Positions 24,601-35,999 are shown, counted from the first letter of the stretch. The stretch is 64,000 nt of DNA from Salminus brasiliensis (GCF_030463535.1 NC_132891.1:5885318-5949317), one strand, 5' to 3'. The notes: a model not told the origin generated them from the letters alone. Translations and numbers: made by a program.

Positions 24601-27600
24601 CACTTTAGATCAATCAGTGCTGCTGGGCTGCAGATATACAGTCATAGCACTTAGGAAGCATTGCTAAACAGTATATTCCCTGTGATGAAGTTCAGTAGTG
24701 AACAGATTCATATCATAAGTCTTAGAAAGCAGTCCACAAACCATATTATATCTATCATACTACCATTTTAACTCAACTAAAGTCCTCTGCAACTCAAATC
24801 AAATAGATATTTCCAAATCATATGACCCATTCACTAAAAAGCATGAATAAAAAAAAATAATAATAATTGCCTTGAAAATGTAGTATAACAGATATTAAAG
24901 GGTTTGTGGATATGATATATTAGACTTTATAAGCAATTTGCACCATTTTTGTGTTACTAGCAATGCCTAAAAGGATGCCTAGCATATTTCCTCTGACATA
25001 TGTGAAGCCAGTCACTGCCTCGTTTTAAGGCTAGACAGCCAGCTCACTCGGAGGAACACACAATAGCTCCCCATATCACTCCTAGTGTGAGGGAAGTGCC
25101 ATCAACACACCCCTCTGAGAGCATGGTCAATTGTGCCCTCCCTGACTCTGGTTGCTGATGGCAAACAGAATGACCTTAGATTCGAACCAGCAACCCTCAG
25201 TCTTTTGATGACATAAGACAAGTTTATAAATATAGAAATATATTAATTTATGTAATATTTTTCTAAAGACCAAAAGGGTTCTATAAGATATTCAGACAGG
25301 GTGCACTATATGGAGAAAAGTATTGGGACACCTAGGCATTACACGCCTACGGGAGCTTTCACGGCCAATAGGAATTAATATGAAGTTGGTCCCCCTTAGC
25401 CCTGCAGTTATTGAGTCAGCACAGCGTTGGAGACTGCTACGCACTAGTCTGTGACTCTGTAACTTTATGTGGTTTGCGAAAAATCTAGGAGGGGAAGAAA
25501 TTTCAACAGCTGAGTTACTGCAACAGTGTCATACTATTACAAAACCACACTGGAGTTCAGTGAGCTCTTTAGAACCACCAATTCCTTCACTAATGTGTGT
25601 AAGAAAGGCAGACTGCAGGGCTAGGGGCTGGATTCTATACACCTGTGGCAATGGGATTAAATAAAATAGTTGATTAAGAGGTTTGTCCCAATACTTTTTG
25701 TTCATATAACGTATAACTAAACCATATTTCATCACTTTGGATCAACACAGAACAAGTTCCGTGCCTTTTTCCCTTTTTCTCGTACTAAATATACTTACAG
25801 ACTAAGCAAAAAAGATCCAAAAATTAAATGGAAAAAAAATTGTTGCATCTGAAGCCATGAAAAATAAACTTCACACAAGTGCAAGGCTAAAGGTTACTCA
25901 GAAGTTCTGCAAAACTCAGAAAAGTTCCCATAAATGTAGCGCAACCAGAAGCATCTGACCACAGAAGCCAGAGGAAATGACAAAGTATAGATGCCTGAGT
26001 GTGTGTGGGTGTGTGTGTGCTCATGTAGGCGTATATCAGCTGACAAAGTCCATACAATGGCTAAAACAGTAAACGTCTAAGCTTTACTCGTGACATCATC
26101 ACAGGATTTCATCCTGTGGTTTTCATATGAAGAATGTGTGTTCTCTGGAAACTTGGGCTCAGGCCATATATTAATATATTAATATATATTCGCTGTGCCG
26201 AAACATGTCGTAGGACTAAGCAACGTCAACACCCCAAATGCAAAAGAGCTGCACTGAGACAGGAAAGACGTTATCGCACCTCTGATCTATTTAAGGTGTT
26301 ACTTTTGACTGTGTTCATGAGTTTCAGGAGGACGTTATATTTAGTATACAAAAGACTCCAGGCTCTGGAGGTGCCAGTCCATGTATTTAAGCACCATAAT
26401 CTTACAGAACAGACGGCACTGCTCTCACTGCCTGATAGAACTGCCTGGTAATGCCACTGTTCATTGGGAATTGTTGGTACAGCATAGCTGGGCCTGAAAT
26501 GTAAAGCTTTATAAGTTTACGAGTCAGAACAAACTGGTGGAGACATGAGAGGTGTTGAAGATCTATGCAGACTGGGCCTAACAGCTTAAAGACTCACGTT
26601 TTTACTGTTCTTCTTAAGTCAGTCTTCTTAAGAACATATATCAGTATACAGAATAGTACATAAGACAGGTCATAGTATAGGGAACTATGTATAGCAGTGC
26701 CTAATGGAACACAGCACAGAATATGAGCATTCACTGAACTGCTGAACATCTTCATCTACAGTGGCATCTGTGAAGGGTTAGTTCTTAAAGGTGGTGTGTC
26801 AAAATCAGGAAAAACTGGCCAGCATAAGAACCTGAGCCACTTCGACAAGAACCAATCTTTGATGGCTAGACGACTGGGTCAGAACAGGTCTTGTAGGGTT
26901 TACGGTCAATACCTACAACAAGTGGTCTGAGAAAGCTGCGAGAGATAATATGCACCTAAGTCAGTCTATCTCTCGATCTCTCTCTTGCTCGAAGTGTGTG
27001 TGTGGGGTTTTTTATGTGCTCATACTTATTTATTAGTAGATGACGACAGTATTACAGAGCTCATCCCCTTGCGGTTCAAAGAGTCCCTCGCTTTATCTGG
27101 CAGAGGCGTTGTGAGAATGTATGGACCATCTATTGTTCCACTGCCCCCTAAACTGTTAAGTCTCAACAACCGTCTCTCTGAGCGTAATTAGAAACCGTTG
27201 TTTACAGGAAGTTAAGCTGGTCACAATGGGGCACATGTTAGTGACAAGTGCGAACAGGAACCAGTCAAAGTAGATCCAGATACTATCTGGATTCAAAATG
27301 CATGGTAATGTCAGGTGCAAACAGGCTCAATATTCGGGCCCACATATGGAATAAAGTGTTGGAATAAAATTTCCATCGTAGCGATCTAAGGATCTACACT
27401 TTGCAGGAAAACTAGAGTACAAAACCGAAAGGGATCCTTATGAATCCACGTTAATAAAATTCCACCTCCAGACACCATCAAATGTACATGTTTGACTGGT
27501 TCTGTAGACTTTCACATGACTACACCCCCAAAAAAGGAAGGAGGGTGTGATTTCATTGAGTTACGCAAAACTGATTTCCATGAACAACAAAGTCTAAGAG

Positions 27601-27792
27601 ACATGCAATATGTGAATGACTGTGTGAAAAGTCAAAGGAAGCTGACATGAACGTAGCTGTGAACGGTATTTGGTCATAGCGACCTGTGACTGGTCATGAC
27701 AAAAGATGACCAAGCTGAAGACTTACCCAGAAGACAAAGTTAAAGAAAAAAAGCAGGAACTTCACGCATTTCATTCCACCCTCCACAGCCAT
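15750..27792 (-). CDS. cd63: CD63 tetraspanin (complete, seven coding exons)
   Basis: Exons in transcript order: 27792-27727, 21612-21424, 20054-19980, 18988-18890, 17573-17430, 17129-17046, 15815-15750. Every internal exon is a multiple of three; total 240 aa, against 238 in human. The protein starts MAVEGGMKCVKFLL and ends SGYEVM, a YxxM-type lysosomal sorting signal. Four hydrophobic segments lie at about 11-36, 52-72, 84-103 and 202-228. The large loop has C146-C147-G148, P166-D-S-C169-C170, C177 and C193, the six-cysteine tetraspanin pattern. N-glycosylation sequons are at N128, N151, N172 and N183. CD63 organises late endosomes, lysosome-related organelles and exosome cargo sorting. A short 5' UTR (to 27805) precedes the ATG, and its acceptor implies an upstream non-coding exon. 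The acceptor of the second coding exon uses a (CT)n microsatellite. The gene converges on letmd1. Confidence 0.96.
16374..16550 (-). mobile_element. tRNA-derived SINE, family G (truncated)
   Basis: Shares CTCTTATCCAGAG, TTATTGGTGTAGCGCAGCAT and GAATCGAACCCCAGTCTCCC with the longer copy at 31.26-31.50 kb. On the minus strand GGTTCGATTCC is a B-box. It lies in the last cd63 intron. Confidence 0.75.
16660..16850 (+). repeat. Dispersed repeat family D, copy
   Basis: Shows the family D order: GGATCAATAGAAATGCTCCA, then ACTTCCATT-like sequence, then CTCCTGTAAAGTTGCCATTT and a GATACAAGGTTTTT end. Other copies or pieces lie near 12.1, 21.7, 29.8, 38.3, 50.2, 50.8, 52.2 and 52.6 kb. No coding capacity. 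It is probably a short inverted-repeat element. Confidence 0.65.
17613..17632. repeat. (TG)n microsatellite
   Basis: About ten TG dinucleotides upstream of cd63 coding exon 5. Confidence 0.9.
17686..18186 (+). mobile_element. Family A TIR element, near full length
   Basis: Begins ATATGGACTAAAGTATTGGG and ends TATTTGGACATATAGTG, so both ends carry inward GGAC-type terminal repeats. About 500 bp without a transposase frame. It lies in the cd63 intron between coding exons 4 and 5. Confidence 0.8.
19106..19880. mobile_element. Inverted-repeat structure of two facing elements
   Basis: The left arm (from about 19106) and right arm (to about 19880) are inverted repeats of at least 150 bp with few mismatches. 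Both read TTTATTGTCATTTATGTAGT, then CACATGTCCCAGCTTA and CATATGTGCTACAGCA. The interior holds several partial repeats of a GGTATCAAACCCACAATCC B-box-like block. It is either two SINE-type elements inserted head to head or one long-TIR element. It lies in the cd63 intron between coding exons 3 and 4. Confidence 0.75.
20272..21200 (+). mobile_element. L2/CR1-type LINE 3' fragment
   Basis: One + frame reads LAPEYLQDLISYYNPSR and, in a second piece, RHFLRKPPNSGITFWI and LKTYLFSLAF. This is the conserved C-terminal tail of CR1/L2-clade reverse transcriptases, with stops and a substitution-rich frame. A long non-coding stretch like a fish L2 3' UTR follows (GTAAACTGAGATGCTGGAGC). The 5' end is truncated. 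It lies in the cd63 intron between coding exons 2 and 3. Confidence 0.75.
21615..21649. repeat. (GA)n microsatellite acting as cd63 acceptor pyrimidine tract
   Basis: A pure GA run, read as (CT)n on the cd63 strand, ends two bases before the exon boundary at 21612. It supplies the entire polypyrimidine tract of that acceptor. Confidence 0.85.
22800..23135 (+). repeat. Dispersed repeat family E, copy 3
   Basis: Contains GGTTCCTCCAGGTTTCTCCT, a CAG run, and ACCAAACCAGGTGTTGATCT, as in the copy at 13.9-14.3 kb. It lies in the cd63 intron between coding exons 1 and 2. Confidence 0.8.
23140..25295. other. Intronic stretch of cd63 without recognised elements
   Basis: AT-rich intron sequence with A/T-rich low complexity around 23640-23780. 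No exon, RNA gene or clear mobile element could be supported. Confidence 0.4.
25297..25715 (-). mobile_element. Tc1-like transposon, internally deleted
   Basis: The left end reads TATGGAGAAAAGTATTGGGA and the right end TTTGTCCCAATACTTTTTG, an inverted pair. Between them, GCAGTTATTGAGTCAGCACA, then GCGTTGGAGACT and TTTATGTGGTTTGC, match from memory the minus-strand transposase region of a common fish Tc1-like element, with most of the gene missing. It shares TIRs with family A, so this is a plausible source family. Confidence 0.7.
26765..26950 (-). mobile_element. Family C DNA-transposon fragment
   Basis: Contains GATGGCTAGACGACTGGGTC followed by AGAACAGG and a GGTCAATACCTACAACAAGT end. Inverted copies of the same block occur at 41.7 and 48.5 kb, and a same-orientation copy at 57.9 kb. 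Confidence 0.65.
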
Positions 27793-28159
27793 GGTGCTTT
27801 AGGTTCTGGAAAACAAAAAAGTAAAGCAAATCAGACATGATCATTACAGACAGCGCTTCATTTCAGTCACATTGAGTCCTGGACGGCTGTCTGACAACTT
27901 ATAAAGAGGGGTGACATGGTAAACTTGGAACACTGCAATGCTGAAAGATAGAAATGCTCCGATCCAATCCACTGGATCAGGACTGGGGCGGATCCAGGCA
28001 TATTTAAATGGATTGGGTATTGGCTATTTTAATCCAGTCCTAGCTCCAGTTCTTTGGTTTAACCGCTGTGTTCAACCCGCCTTCTGGCGTCCTCAAGACA
28101 CCATTAACGGACATTATGAACAGTCCGCACCCGTGAGCGTTCTCAGAGGTAACTAACAG

Positions 28160-28900
28160 AGGTGTCAAGTAACGAGGTACAGATACTTCGTTATCTTACT
28201 TAAGTAGAAATGTTGGTTATCTATTGTTTACTGGAGTAATTAAAATGTTTGTTTTCATTCCAGTTCGTCATCGTTAAAAAAATAATAATCGCAAAAAACT
28301 TATCCAGCTAAATCGCACCATCGGAAAGTGTGACATATGCAGTCTAGTATGAAGACTGTGTCCGTGGCAGAGACTCAAGAGAGCTGCAGTGAAACGTCCC
28401 GACTGAGCCCCACATTTACATTCCAATAAAGCTTATTGATCACACGCCTCTGAACTCTGACTTTCTGCAGCTTTACAGAACTTCTAGACAACGACTCCTC
28501 ATATTTTCCTCCATGAAGCTCATGTTAATGCTCAGTAGAGCACAGAGACGCTCCTTTAATAGAGCTGATATTACTGAAATGCTTCATTTTCAATGGGCAG
28601 ATCTGCAGCTGAAACAGGAGCCTAGTGCAGCCCAACATTTTTAACATCAACATTTTAATAGAACATTCTCCTCATTATGGCTTTTAGAGAAATTTTTTTG
28701 TTTTGTTTGTTTTTTTGGGAGGGGGGTTGTTGTGTTTTCCTTCCATTACTTTTACTTTTCTACTTGAAGTGGTTTTGAAACCAGTAGTTTTACACTTTTA
28801 CTGGACAACTTCTATATAAGTCTTTTTAAACCCCAGTATCTCCACTTCTACCTGAGGAATTAATATCAATACAACATCTTTGGTAACAAAGCAGACAGAC
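28160..28900. mobile_element. Non-autonomous hAT-like element, copy 1
   Basis: Begins TGTCAAGTAACGAGGTACAG with CTTACTTAAGTAGAAATG and ends with CTACTTGAAG and a TTTTACACTTTTACTGG region, then ACTTCCATCACTGC. From memory it resembles fish MITEs with an AGTAACGAAGTAC end. It shares about 300 bp with a second, left-truncated copy at 31.5 kb. It lies in the cd63 5' intron. Confidence 0.6.
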
Positions 28901-29799
28901 TTCCATCACTGCAAACACAATAAAAACAGAACATAACACCTAAACAATGTATAAAGCTACTGCTGAAGCGCTCTGTTTCACCAGCAGGAGAACCGGTTTT
29001 ACTGCGGTATTAATCAGCAGCTCATCTAATCTAGCTAAATCGTATTTAGCTATAGCAACACAAAGATCTGATCAGCATAGGGGCGCAAAATAACTGGATC
29101 TGGACATCTCTACTTTAAAATCTTTAAAACACAGCGCAGGTATCAGGATGAGTTTTGGATGAGGTTAGTTCATTTAGAATAGACTTTACACCGACAAATA
29201 AGAGTAAGCAATTACAATTTCCATTTTTACTGAATGTAATAAGAAACAGATGGTAATAACATTGTGTTCTAACATCTTATCGCCTCCTTATTACCTTGCA
29301 GTTGAATCTGACACTGTTGTTTGTTTACTAAGCTAAATCTCTCAATCTCTTTACCCTCACCTTTCTTCTTAATTTAGTTTCATTTCCAATTCCCACCCAC
29401 TAATAAAAGTGGGAAATCAAGGTTTAGAAAGCAAAACGCTTTATCATCAAAAAGATAACTTATCAGTTACAGTTACAGTTGTATCAGTTTCAAAGAGAAC
29501 CTACAAAGGCCCAAACTTGACCACTGTAAAATTCACCTTGCTATGCCTCTAGGATCACCAGCCTGCATTCCATGTCCTACTGAAGCGGCCAACTCATCTA
29601 CAGCTAATAGTGACTTTACAGTGTGTGTGAAAGTTTAAAAAATAGGGAAATGCTAACAGGGTTGGTTCCTGTGCTGAAGACCTTTGTGTTAGAGTGGTCA
29701 TGATTACTCGACTGATCAGCACTGATTAGTTCTGATCAGCACTGATTGGTGAATTGATCTACTGCTCTCTACAGCTTAATTGGAATACCAATTTATATG

Positions 29800-30015
29800 G
29801 TTACAGTTGTGCAAAATCTTTGTATCTCCATTTTTGTTGTATTAAATTTGCATTTTTTTCATTGTGTGCAAATTTCATGATGGACCAATAGAAATGCCAC
29901 AAAATGTTTTGTACTACAATCTTTTTACACTGACTTCCATTTATAGTTAAGGTCTTTTTCCTTCTTCTGTAAAGATGGCATTTTGAAAGTTAAACGTTTC
30001 TGTGTAACAACGAAG
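29800..30015 (+). repeat. Dispersed repeat family D, copy
   Basis: Contains GATGGACCAATAGAAATGCC, a TTTACACTGACTTCCATTTA block and CTTCTGTAAAGATGGCATTT in the family order. Confidence 0.65.
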
Positions 30016-31261
30016 TAATGCTGCGTTTAGCCAAAAATAATCATTAATAACAAAAAGTCTTCTAATGTTAAGCTAAGCTTTCTTGTTTATCTTTTTCAGT
30101 ATCTTATTTTTTATTTTTATGGCTGATTATTATTCTTCATCTAACACATCTTAATAAATTACCATTAAATAATCAGTAGATTAGAAATGTGGAGCATTCA
30201 GGTGCTCTATATCCAGGTCTATATCCAGGTAATTGTGGGTTAATGAGAAAAAGATCATACCAACATTAGCACACCCAGAGCACAGGCCAGACCAAGAGAG
30301 GGCTGCCTGCCCTGTGCCTTGACCAAAGAAACAAAATCAGAATGTGGATCTATAGTTATAGATAAAATAATAGTTCAAACATTTCAAGCTCAGACCGTTT
30401 CTACCTTTGTAAACGTTGAAATGTTTACAGTGATTTATAATGGCAGTAAATATTCTTCAATGTATCTCACCCAAAAAGAAGAAAATGAAGCTCTGCTTGC
30501 ACAGTAAGTTTATGCACAAAGGCTCTAATTGTATACAGACTTAAGCCTTTTTTGCAAGGGGGGTGGTGTCAATCCAACCTTAAGCTGGTGGTTAATTAAT
30601 AACAGAATGCAGAATAAACAAACTATGAATTAGAAATCACAAGGTGACCCTGTGTAAGTACGGACTCAGCCTAAGACTGGCTTTAGCCTCAAGACGCAAG
30701 CGAAGTCCAAGCCACACAAACACAGGCCTGCAGTGTTAACAAGGTTCTGGTTTTCCAAAAGCGAAAGAATTCTACAATCCTGATGCGTGTCCCAGTGTCA
30801 TATAACTCACAATAAAAAATACTTTATTTAAACCCACAGACAGACGTTTTTAACATTTATAATTTATTCCCTATTTCCACTATTCATTCCCCAGTTCCTC
30901 CAGTACTAAATAACATTTAAATATAGATGCTTTTAAAAAGTTGTTCAAATTGTATCACTTTCACTTCAACTCAAGTGTGTTCAATATGACAGGAATGTGC
31001 TCTTTACTCTTTACTCACATTTACATTTACTTCCCTGTTCTAGTCTTTTTTACTTGTTCGGCAGGTTCAGCACCTGGACTGATCTGTGGTTTCTCACACC
31101 TTTCATACTGTCATTATAGACTCAAACAATCTCAGAAAGTTAAGGAATTTCGGCTAACCAGCTTCAGTTAAGCTCCACTGTAGTTCTGCAGGTTTTTTAA
31201 GTGGTTGTTTTGATGGGCATTTTAGCTTCTCATGCTGTCATTACTTTAGCAAGGTTTTTTA

Positions 31262-31503
31262 TTTACATTTATTTTACATTTACATTTACAGCATTTAGCA
31301 GACACTCTTATCCAGAGCGACTTACAAGGTAAGTCGTATTACAGAGGAGGGCCAGTGTAGTGTTAGGAGTCTTGCCCAAGGACTCTTATTGGTGTAGCGC
31401 AGCATAGTCACCCAGACTGGGAATCAAACCCCAGTCTCCCACGTGGTGTGGTAGCTCACTGGCAGGTAGTGGTGTTATCTGTTGCGCCACACCAACCACC
31501 AAC
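31262..31503 (-). mobile_element. tRNA-derived SINE, family G (full length)
   Basis: On the minus strand it starts with a tRNA-like head (TGGTGTGGCGCAACAGATAA) and B-box GGTTTGATTCC. It continues TGCGCTACACCAATAAGAGT and ends with a TGTAAATGTAAATGTAAA tail. Confidence 0.85.
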
Positions 31504-31504
31504 C

Positions 31505-31925
31505 ATTTTAGTTCCCTTTATATTACTGAAATGCTTCATTTTCAATGGGCAGATCTGCAGCTGAAACAGGAGCCTAGTGCAGCCCAACATTTTTAACATC
31601 AACATTTTAATAGATCATTCTCCTCATTATGGCTTTTAGAGAAATGTGTTTTTTTTGGGGAGGGGGGGTTTAGTGCACTATAGACCCCTGGGGCGCGGCC
31701 TAAGCTTTCGGCCTTTGTTTTCCTTCCATTACTTTTGCTTTTCTACTTGAAGTCGTTCTGAAACCAGTACTTTTACACTTTTACTAGAGTAAAAAGCTTA
31801 AGTTGATACTTCAACTTCTATAGAAGTCTTTTTAAAACCTAGTATCTCCACTCACTTCTACCTGAGGAATGAATTTCAATACTTTTAACACCTTCGGTAA
31901 CAAAGCAGACAAACTTCCATCAATT
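31505..31925. mobile_element. Non-autonomous hAT-like element, copy 2 (truncated)
   Basis: Repeats CTTCATTTTCAATGGGCAGA through the GTAACAAAGCAGAC and ACTTCCATCA end of the 28.2-28.9 kb element. The SINE at 31262-31503 abuts its truncated left side. Confidence 0.65.
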
Positions 31926-31993
31926 TCGGCTAACCAGCTTCAGTTAAGCTCCACTGTAGTTCTGCAGGTTTTTTAAGTGGTTGTTTTGCTGGG
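31924..31993. repeat. Local 65-bp duplication
   Basis: The stretch TTTCGGCTAACCAGCTTCAG through TTTTAAGTGGTTGTTTTG at 31924-31990 also occurs at 31146-31212, about 778 bp upstream, almost identical. Confidence 0.85.
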
Positions 31994-32819
31994 CATTCCA
32001 GCTTCTCCTGCAGTCATTACTTTAGCAAGGTTGGTTTTATATTTACATTGATTTTAGTTCCCTTTGTCATCAATTAACTTGTACAGTACAACAAAGGGGG
32101 TCAGAGCGCAGGGTCAACCATGGCCAACAAGTGGTAGCTTAGTAAACGTTCGATATCCGACATATAACCCGGCTCCTATCTCCCAGTTAACTAACCACCA
32201 AACCACCAAACCACCACTGCCCCGTGTTGAAGAACTATATTTCAAAACTGTCGGACTGCAGCGGAAATATTACAGAAAAGCCCAGTGGCATTGTTTACTG
32301 TACATGTGCTTGATGACTGTCATGTAAACATTCATTGTGTAGAAAGTCATTCATCCGGCTAGATGACTCATACAACAGTAAAACTGATGATAGGTTACTT
32401 TGTTGATTTTTAATAATATATATGCTATATATATAAGATATTACTGTATCTACACTTTAGGGCTTTTATTTAGATTTTCTTTATTTATTAACTGTTCCAG
32501 GCGATATTTTATTTCATACTTACAACTTTGGAGCTGTTTATTGGAGCTGTCTAACAGAACAACTTTCTGTTTGAGTGGTTTTGATCTGAAACAACATTTT
32601 GTTTACTTGTTTTCTTTTTTTGTCACCAAAGGAGAGCAAGTATGCTCGGGGTTACTGCAACAAAACTCAATATGTAAACTCATATGTTCCATGTTTATTA
32701 TCAAAGATATTGCCACATGTAATTAATATTAAATCATTATTATATTTAATTATAATAAAAATGTAATTAATAAACATGTTTGTTTACATTTTATAGAGTG
32801 TTTATTCATACACAAAGGG

Positions 32820-32885
32820 TTGCAACTGTAACAACTGCAATTTCCTTTTTGGGATCAATAAAGTATTTTAGATTCTGATTCCATA
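32820..32885 (+). mobile_element. LINE 3' end
   Basis: AATTTCCTTTTTGGGATCAA followed by TAAAGTATTTTAG is the typical 3' end of fish RTE/CR1-type LINEs. No upstream reverse-transcriptase frame is readable. Confidence 0.5.
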
Positions 32886-33673
32886 CATAAACATTAACAA
32901 TTAAAATTAGGAGAGCAATGTTTTTATCCACTAAGAAGCATCGGTAACATGTAACTAGTGGCCTATTTTCATGTGCAAATTAAAGTAAGCCATTTAAAAA
33001 TGGCAGTTCAGCCTGCAGTATTCATGTGTTGCTTTTAAATAACTAAAATACAACAAATTTAAAATACAATTATCCGTCTTTTCATATTGACAAGCACCCA
33101 ATTCAGGAAGCATGTGCTCATCGAAAAATCCAATTCCCCGCTACTAGCTTTTACTTGCTTTTTCTTTGTGTTGCTGCTTGTATGCGTTGATTTTATAAAC
33201 ACAATATTTCTTAGCCAACTTGAAGACAGAATAAGCATAAACCTTCAGGTTACGTAGGAATATTGTATTCACAAGATAAGTGAACATGAACACCACCACA
33301 AAAAGTCATAGACTACTTACTAGTGGCAAATCCCTGACTTTGAATGTTTAGGGAGCGTCAATAAAAAGTAAAGCTCGTCATTTAGCAGCAACACATGAAC
33401 ACCATAGTCAGAAAAATAATGACAGTCTTACAGTAAGACATTAACTAACATACTTTTTAATGGCCTACTCTCATATACACACATGAAGAAGACAGATAGC
33501 TAGCTAACCATCAAGCACATGCCACTGATGCTTATTACTGGGTATAAACATTAGCTACTCACCTACTGTTAATTCTTTGCATTTTGCCAAATATACTTTC
33601 TCTCTGGCGACAGAAAAACAGAAGTAAACAAAAGCGACTAAAACCAGCGGAACAGAAATCGGGACGTACTTAC

Positions 33674-33790
33674 GAGCCCCATCGTCGTAAGAGGAACAGT
33701 GGTAGACCACTTGAAGGCTGCACGCGTCCTTCCACGCTACGCACTTTTCTGACGGTCCCTTAGCGTCAACGACCGTACGGCAATATGTTT
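33674..33790 (-). promoter_or_regulatory. Candidate cd63 first exon/promoter A
   Basis: CpG-rich sequence with a strong minus-strand donor GGGGCTC|GTAAGTACG at the 33674/33673 boundary. It has the right strand and position for a non-coding cd63 first exon, to be spliced to 27805. Its 5' limit is not determined. Confidence 0.45.
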
Positions 33791-34192
33791 TAATATTTAA
33801 TATTTAATTTTATTACATTTAGACCATTTTTACTGCTAGTTTGTTCTGCCCTGTCTCAGGATGCATGAGGCAAACAGGAAATCAAAGAGAGCAACTCTGG
33901 ATATGAATATGTAGAGATAGCTATTTTAAAGTAATACAGCTCTGAAGTAAACAGTTTTCCTGGATTATTAATAGCTCTACCATATTTACAGCACAGTGAT
34001 CGCTAGTCACAAGCTTTACAAAAATAAACAGGTTCTTCAGACACTATTTCTTCTTTTTTGAGAAGACTCCAAATTGATCAGCCATTTTGTAATGATATTT
34101 TTTTTTCTGTATGATTGCAAAATGGATCATAACGGAAAGCCAGGATTATTAATATGGCGTTTAATGCTCAATAAACGGACCGAAAATGTGGG

Positions 34193-34246
34193 CGACTGTC
34201 TGTCTGACTGTCTGTCTGTCTGACTGTCTGTCTGACGCACTGCTGC
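34193..34246. repeat. GTCT/GACT microsatellite
   Basis: Alternating CTGTCTGTCTGACTGTCTGT units between the two candidate cd63 first exons. Confidence 0.85.
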
Positions 34247-34629
34247 GTGGTTAACGCTCGTGAACGCTGCCGAAATATGAAGTTTACTATAATAACATGA
34301 GGTTCCTCATCTAGCTTCAAGAAAATCTCTCGGATCCAGGTTCACATACTGAGCCAGTGCGCGGTCTCAGCTGGCAACACGTTGCCCAACTTCGCCAGAC
34401 AACAACAATGCCACCATTCACTTCACTAAACCCAATTACTGCTGCTTAATGTCCATAACCTCTCGATTGAGTTAGTTATCTACGGTCATTTCCAGCCTAA
34501 ACATCATTAGACAGCAATAATAATAAAAAAAAAACTTAACTTAAACCACCGTAAACTCGAATTCAGATATTACTGAAAACGCCCGTTATGTCTACTCTTC
34601 AGCCTGATCACAGCCAGACAACCACTTAC

Positions 34630-34800
34630 CTTAGTTATCGGATGTAAGCGGCGGAATATTGGAAACACTGCCAGAAAATAACAGTGCTGGTCGGTGATAA
34701 TGCGCTGCTGTGTCTTCACTGCGTGTTTCGACGGCTGAAACTGTTGGCTATGCTTTATTTGCTGTATCTACGTATTGTCTTGAACTTTCGGTCCCTCCCT
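34630..34800 (-). promoter_or_regulatory. Candidate cd63 first exon/promoter B
   Basis: The minus strand reads CCGATAACTAAG|GTAAGTGG at the 34630/34629 boundary, preceded by moderately CpG-rich DNA. It is a second possible non-coding first exon. The + strand 121-codon frame over it has no known domain. Confidence 0.45.
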
Positions 34801-35271
34801 TCTTCCCCAGCTAGCTACCTCCTGGCCCTTTTTCATGTGACCATGGCGTCACCCCTACTGTTTGCTTTAATGATTACACACACAGGCTGTAATGGAGGAG
34901 GATGTAGACCAGTAGACCAGACCTTGTGCCTCTTCTCTTCTGGACCCAAGATCCAGTTAAAGAAGGCGGTCAGTTACATTAATGATGCCAGAGACATGTT
35001 GTGCTGCAGTAACGAGGCACATCACATTACCAAGGCTGTTGTAGCCTAGTAATAGAGGACAGGTTTCATTTTTGAGTTCAGATATGATTTGCATATTAGC
35101 TAATGTGATAGTAAAGACATGAGCTGGGAATTGGCTTGCGGGTTGTCATAAATGCAGAAGACTGGCAGGTTTGGGTACTGTCAGTATGGTTCACCGAGGT
35201 CCAAAAGATGGGGGGAAAAAAACAAAAAAACACTACAAGGGTAAAATTTGTCCAATACATTGTCCATATAA

Positions 35272-35578
35272 AAGGTAAAGGTGCACATATTTGTCACTGT
35301 ACAGTGTGCACTGTACAGCGAAATGTGTCCTCCACATTTAACCCATCTGGTAGTGAACACACACTCACACACACACTCACACACACACATGTGTTAGGGG
35401 CAGTGAGTACACACACACACCCAGAGCGGTGGGCAGCCAACTCCAGCGCCCGGGGAGCAGAGAGGGTAAAGGGCCTTGCTCAAGGACCCAACAGTGGCAG
35501 CTTGCCGAGCCCAGGAATCGAACCCACAACCCTGTTATCGATATCCCGGCGCTCTAACCGCTGAGCCACCACTCAGCG
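35272..35578 (-). mobile_element. tRNA-derived SINE, family F, second copy
   Basis: Near-full-length minus-strand copy of the element at 6.8-7.1 kb. It has the same A/B boxes (GGTGGCTCAGCGGTTAGAGC on the minus strand), internal (CA)n and AGGTAAAGGTGCAC end. The + strand 142-codon frame across it is an artefact. Confidence 0.88.
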
Positions 35579-35589
35579 GTATTTGGACA

Positions 35590-35950
35590 TATAGTCCAAA
35601 TATATAGTCTCTATAGTCCAAATATGAAGCGTAAAGGAAACCTGCTGTACCCGGTAGCTTGTTTTTCGTTTTTTCTGAAAAGATGGGTGAAAGTTGGCCA
35701 ACAAGTCAAAACACAGCTTTTGCAGATATTGCTGGCTTACACAGCTTTGAGTTTGATGGGTCGTAAAGCTGGTCATGCTGTTGGCCAGTGCTGTCAGGTC
35801 GATCAATCAGCTTAGTCATGGTGGTCAGCAAGCTTGGTAATACTGTTTGACCAGCTTAAACATCGAACTCAAATAAAACAACCACTTTTTTGGGGTCAAA
35901 AGCTAAGCTAGTCAACCAACCTGAGCTGGCCAGGGTGTTTTTTCAGCGGT
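35590..35950. mobile_element. Palindromic MITE-like element
   Basis: Contains inverted blocks such as GTAAAGCTGGTCATGCTGTT and TGTTTGACCAGCTTAAACAT, and ends near CTGAGCTGGCCAGGGTG. No coding capacity. Confidence 0.5.
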
Positions 35951-35999
35951 GGTAACAGTTGACAACCTTTTTAACATGGGAATGAAATGAGAAATGAGT

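Noticed and set aside
34684-35049. 121-codon frame upstream of cd63
   Set aside because: Lies on the opposite strand over a candidate cd63 first exon. No known domain or splice partners.
35136-35564. 142-codon frame
   Set aside because: It is translated SINE sequence; a related frame appears at the other SINE copy at 6.8-7.1 kb.
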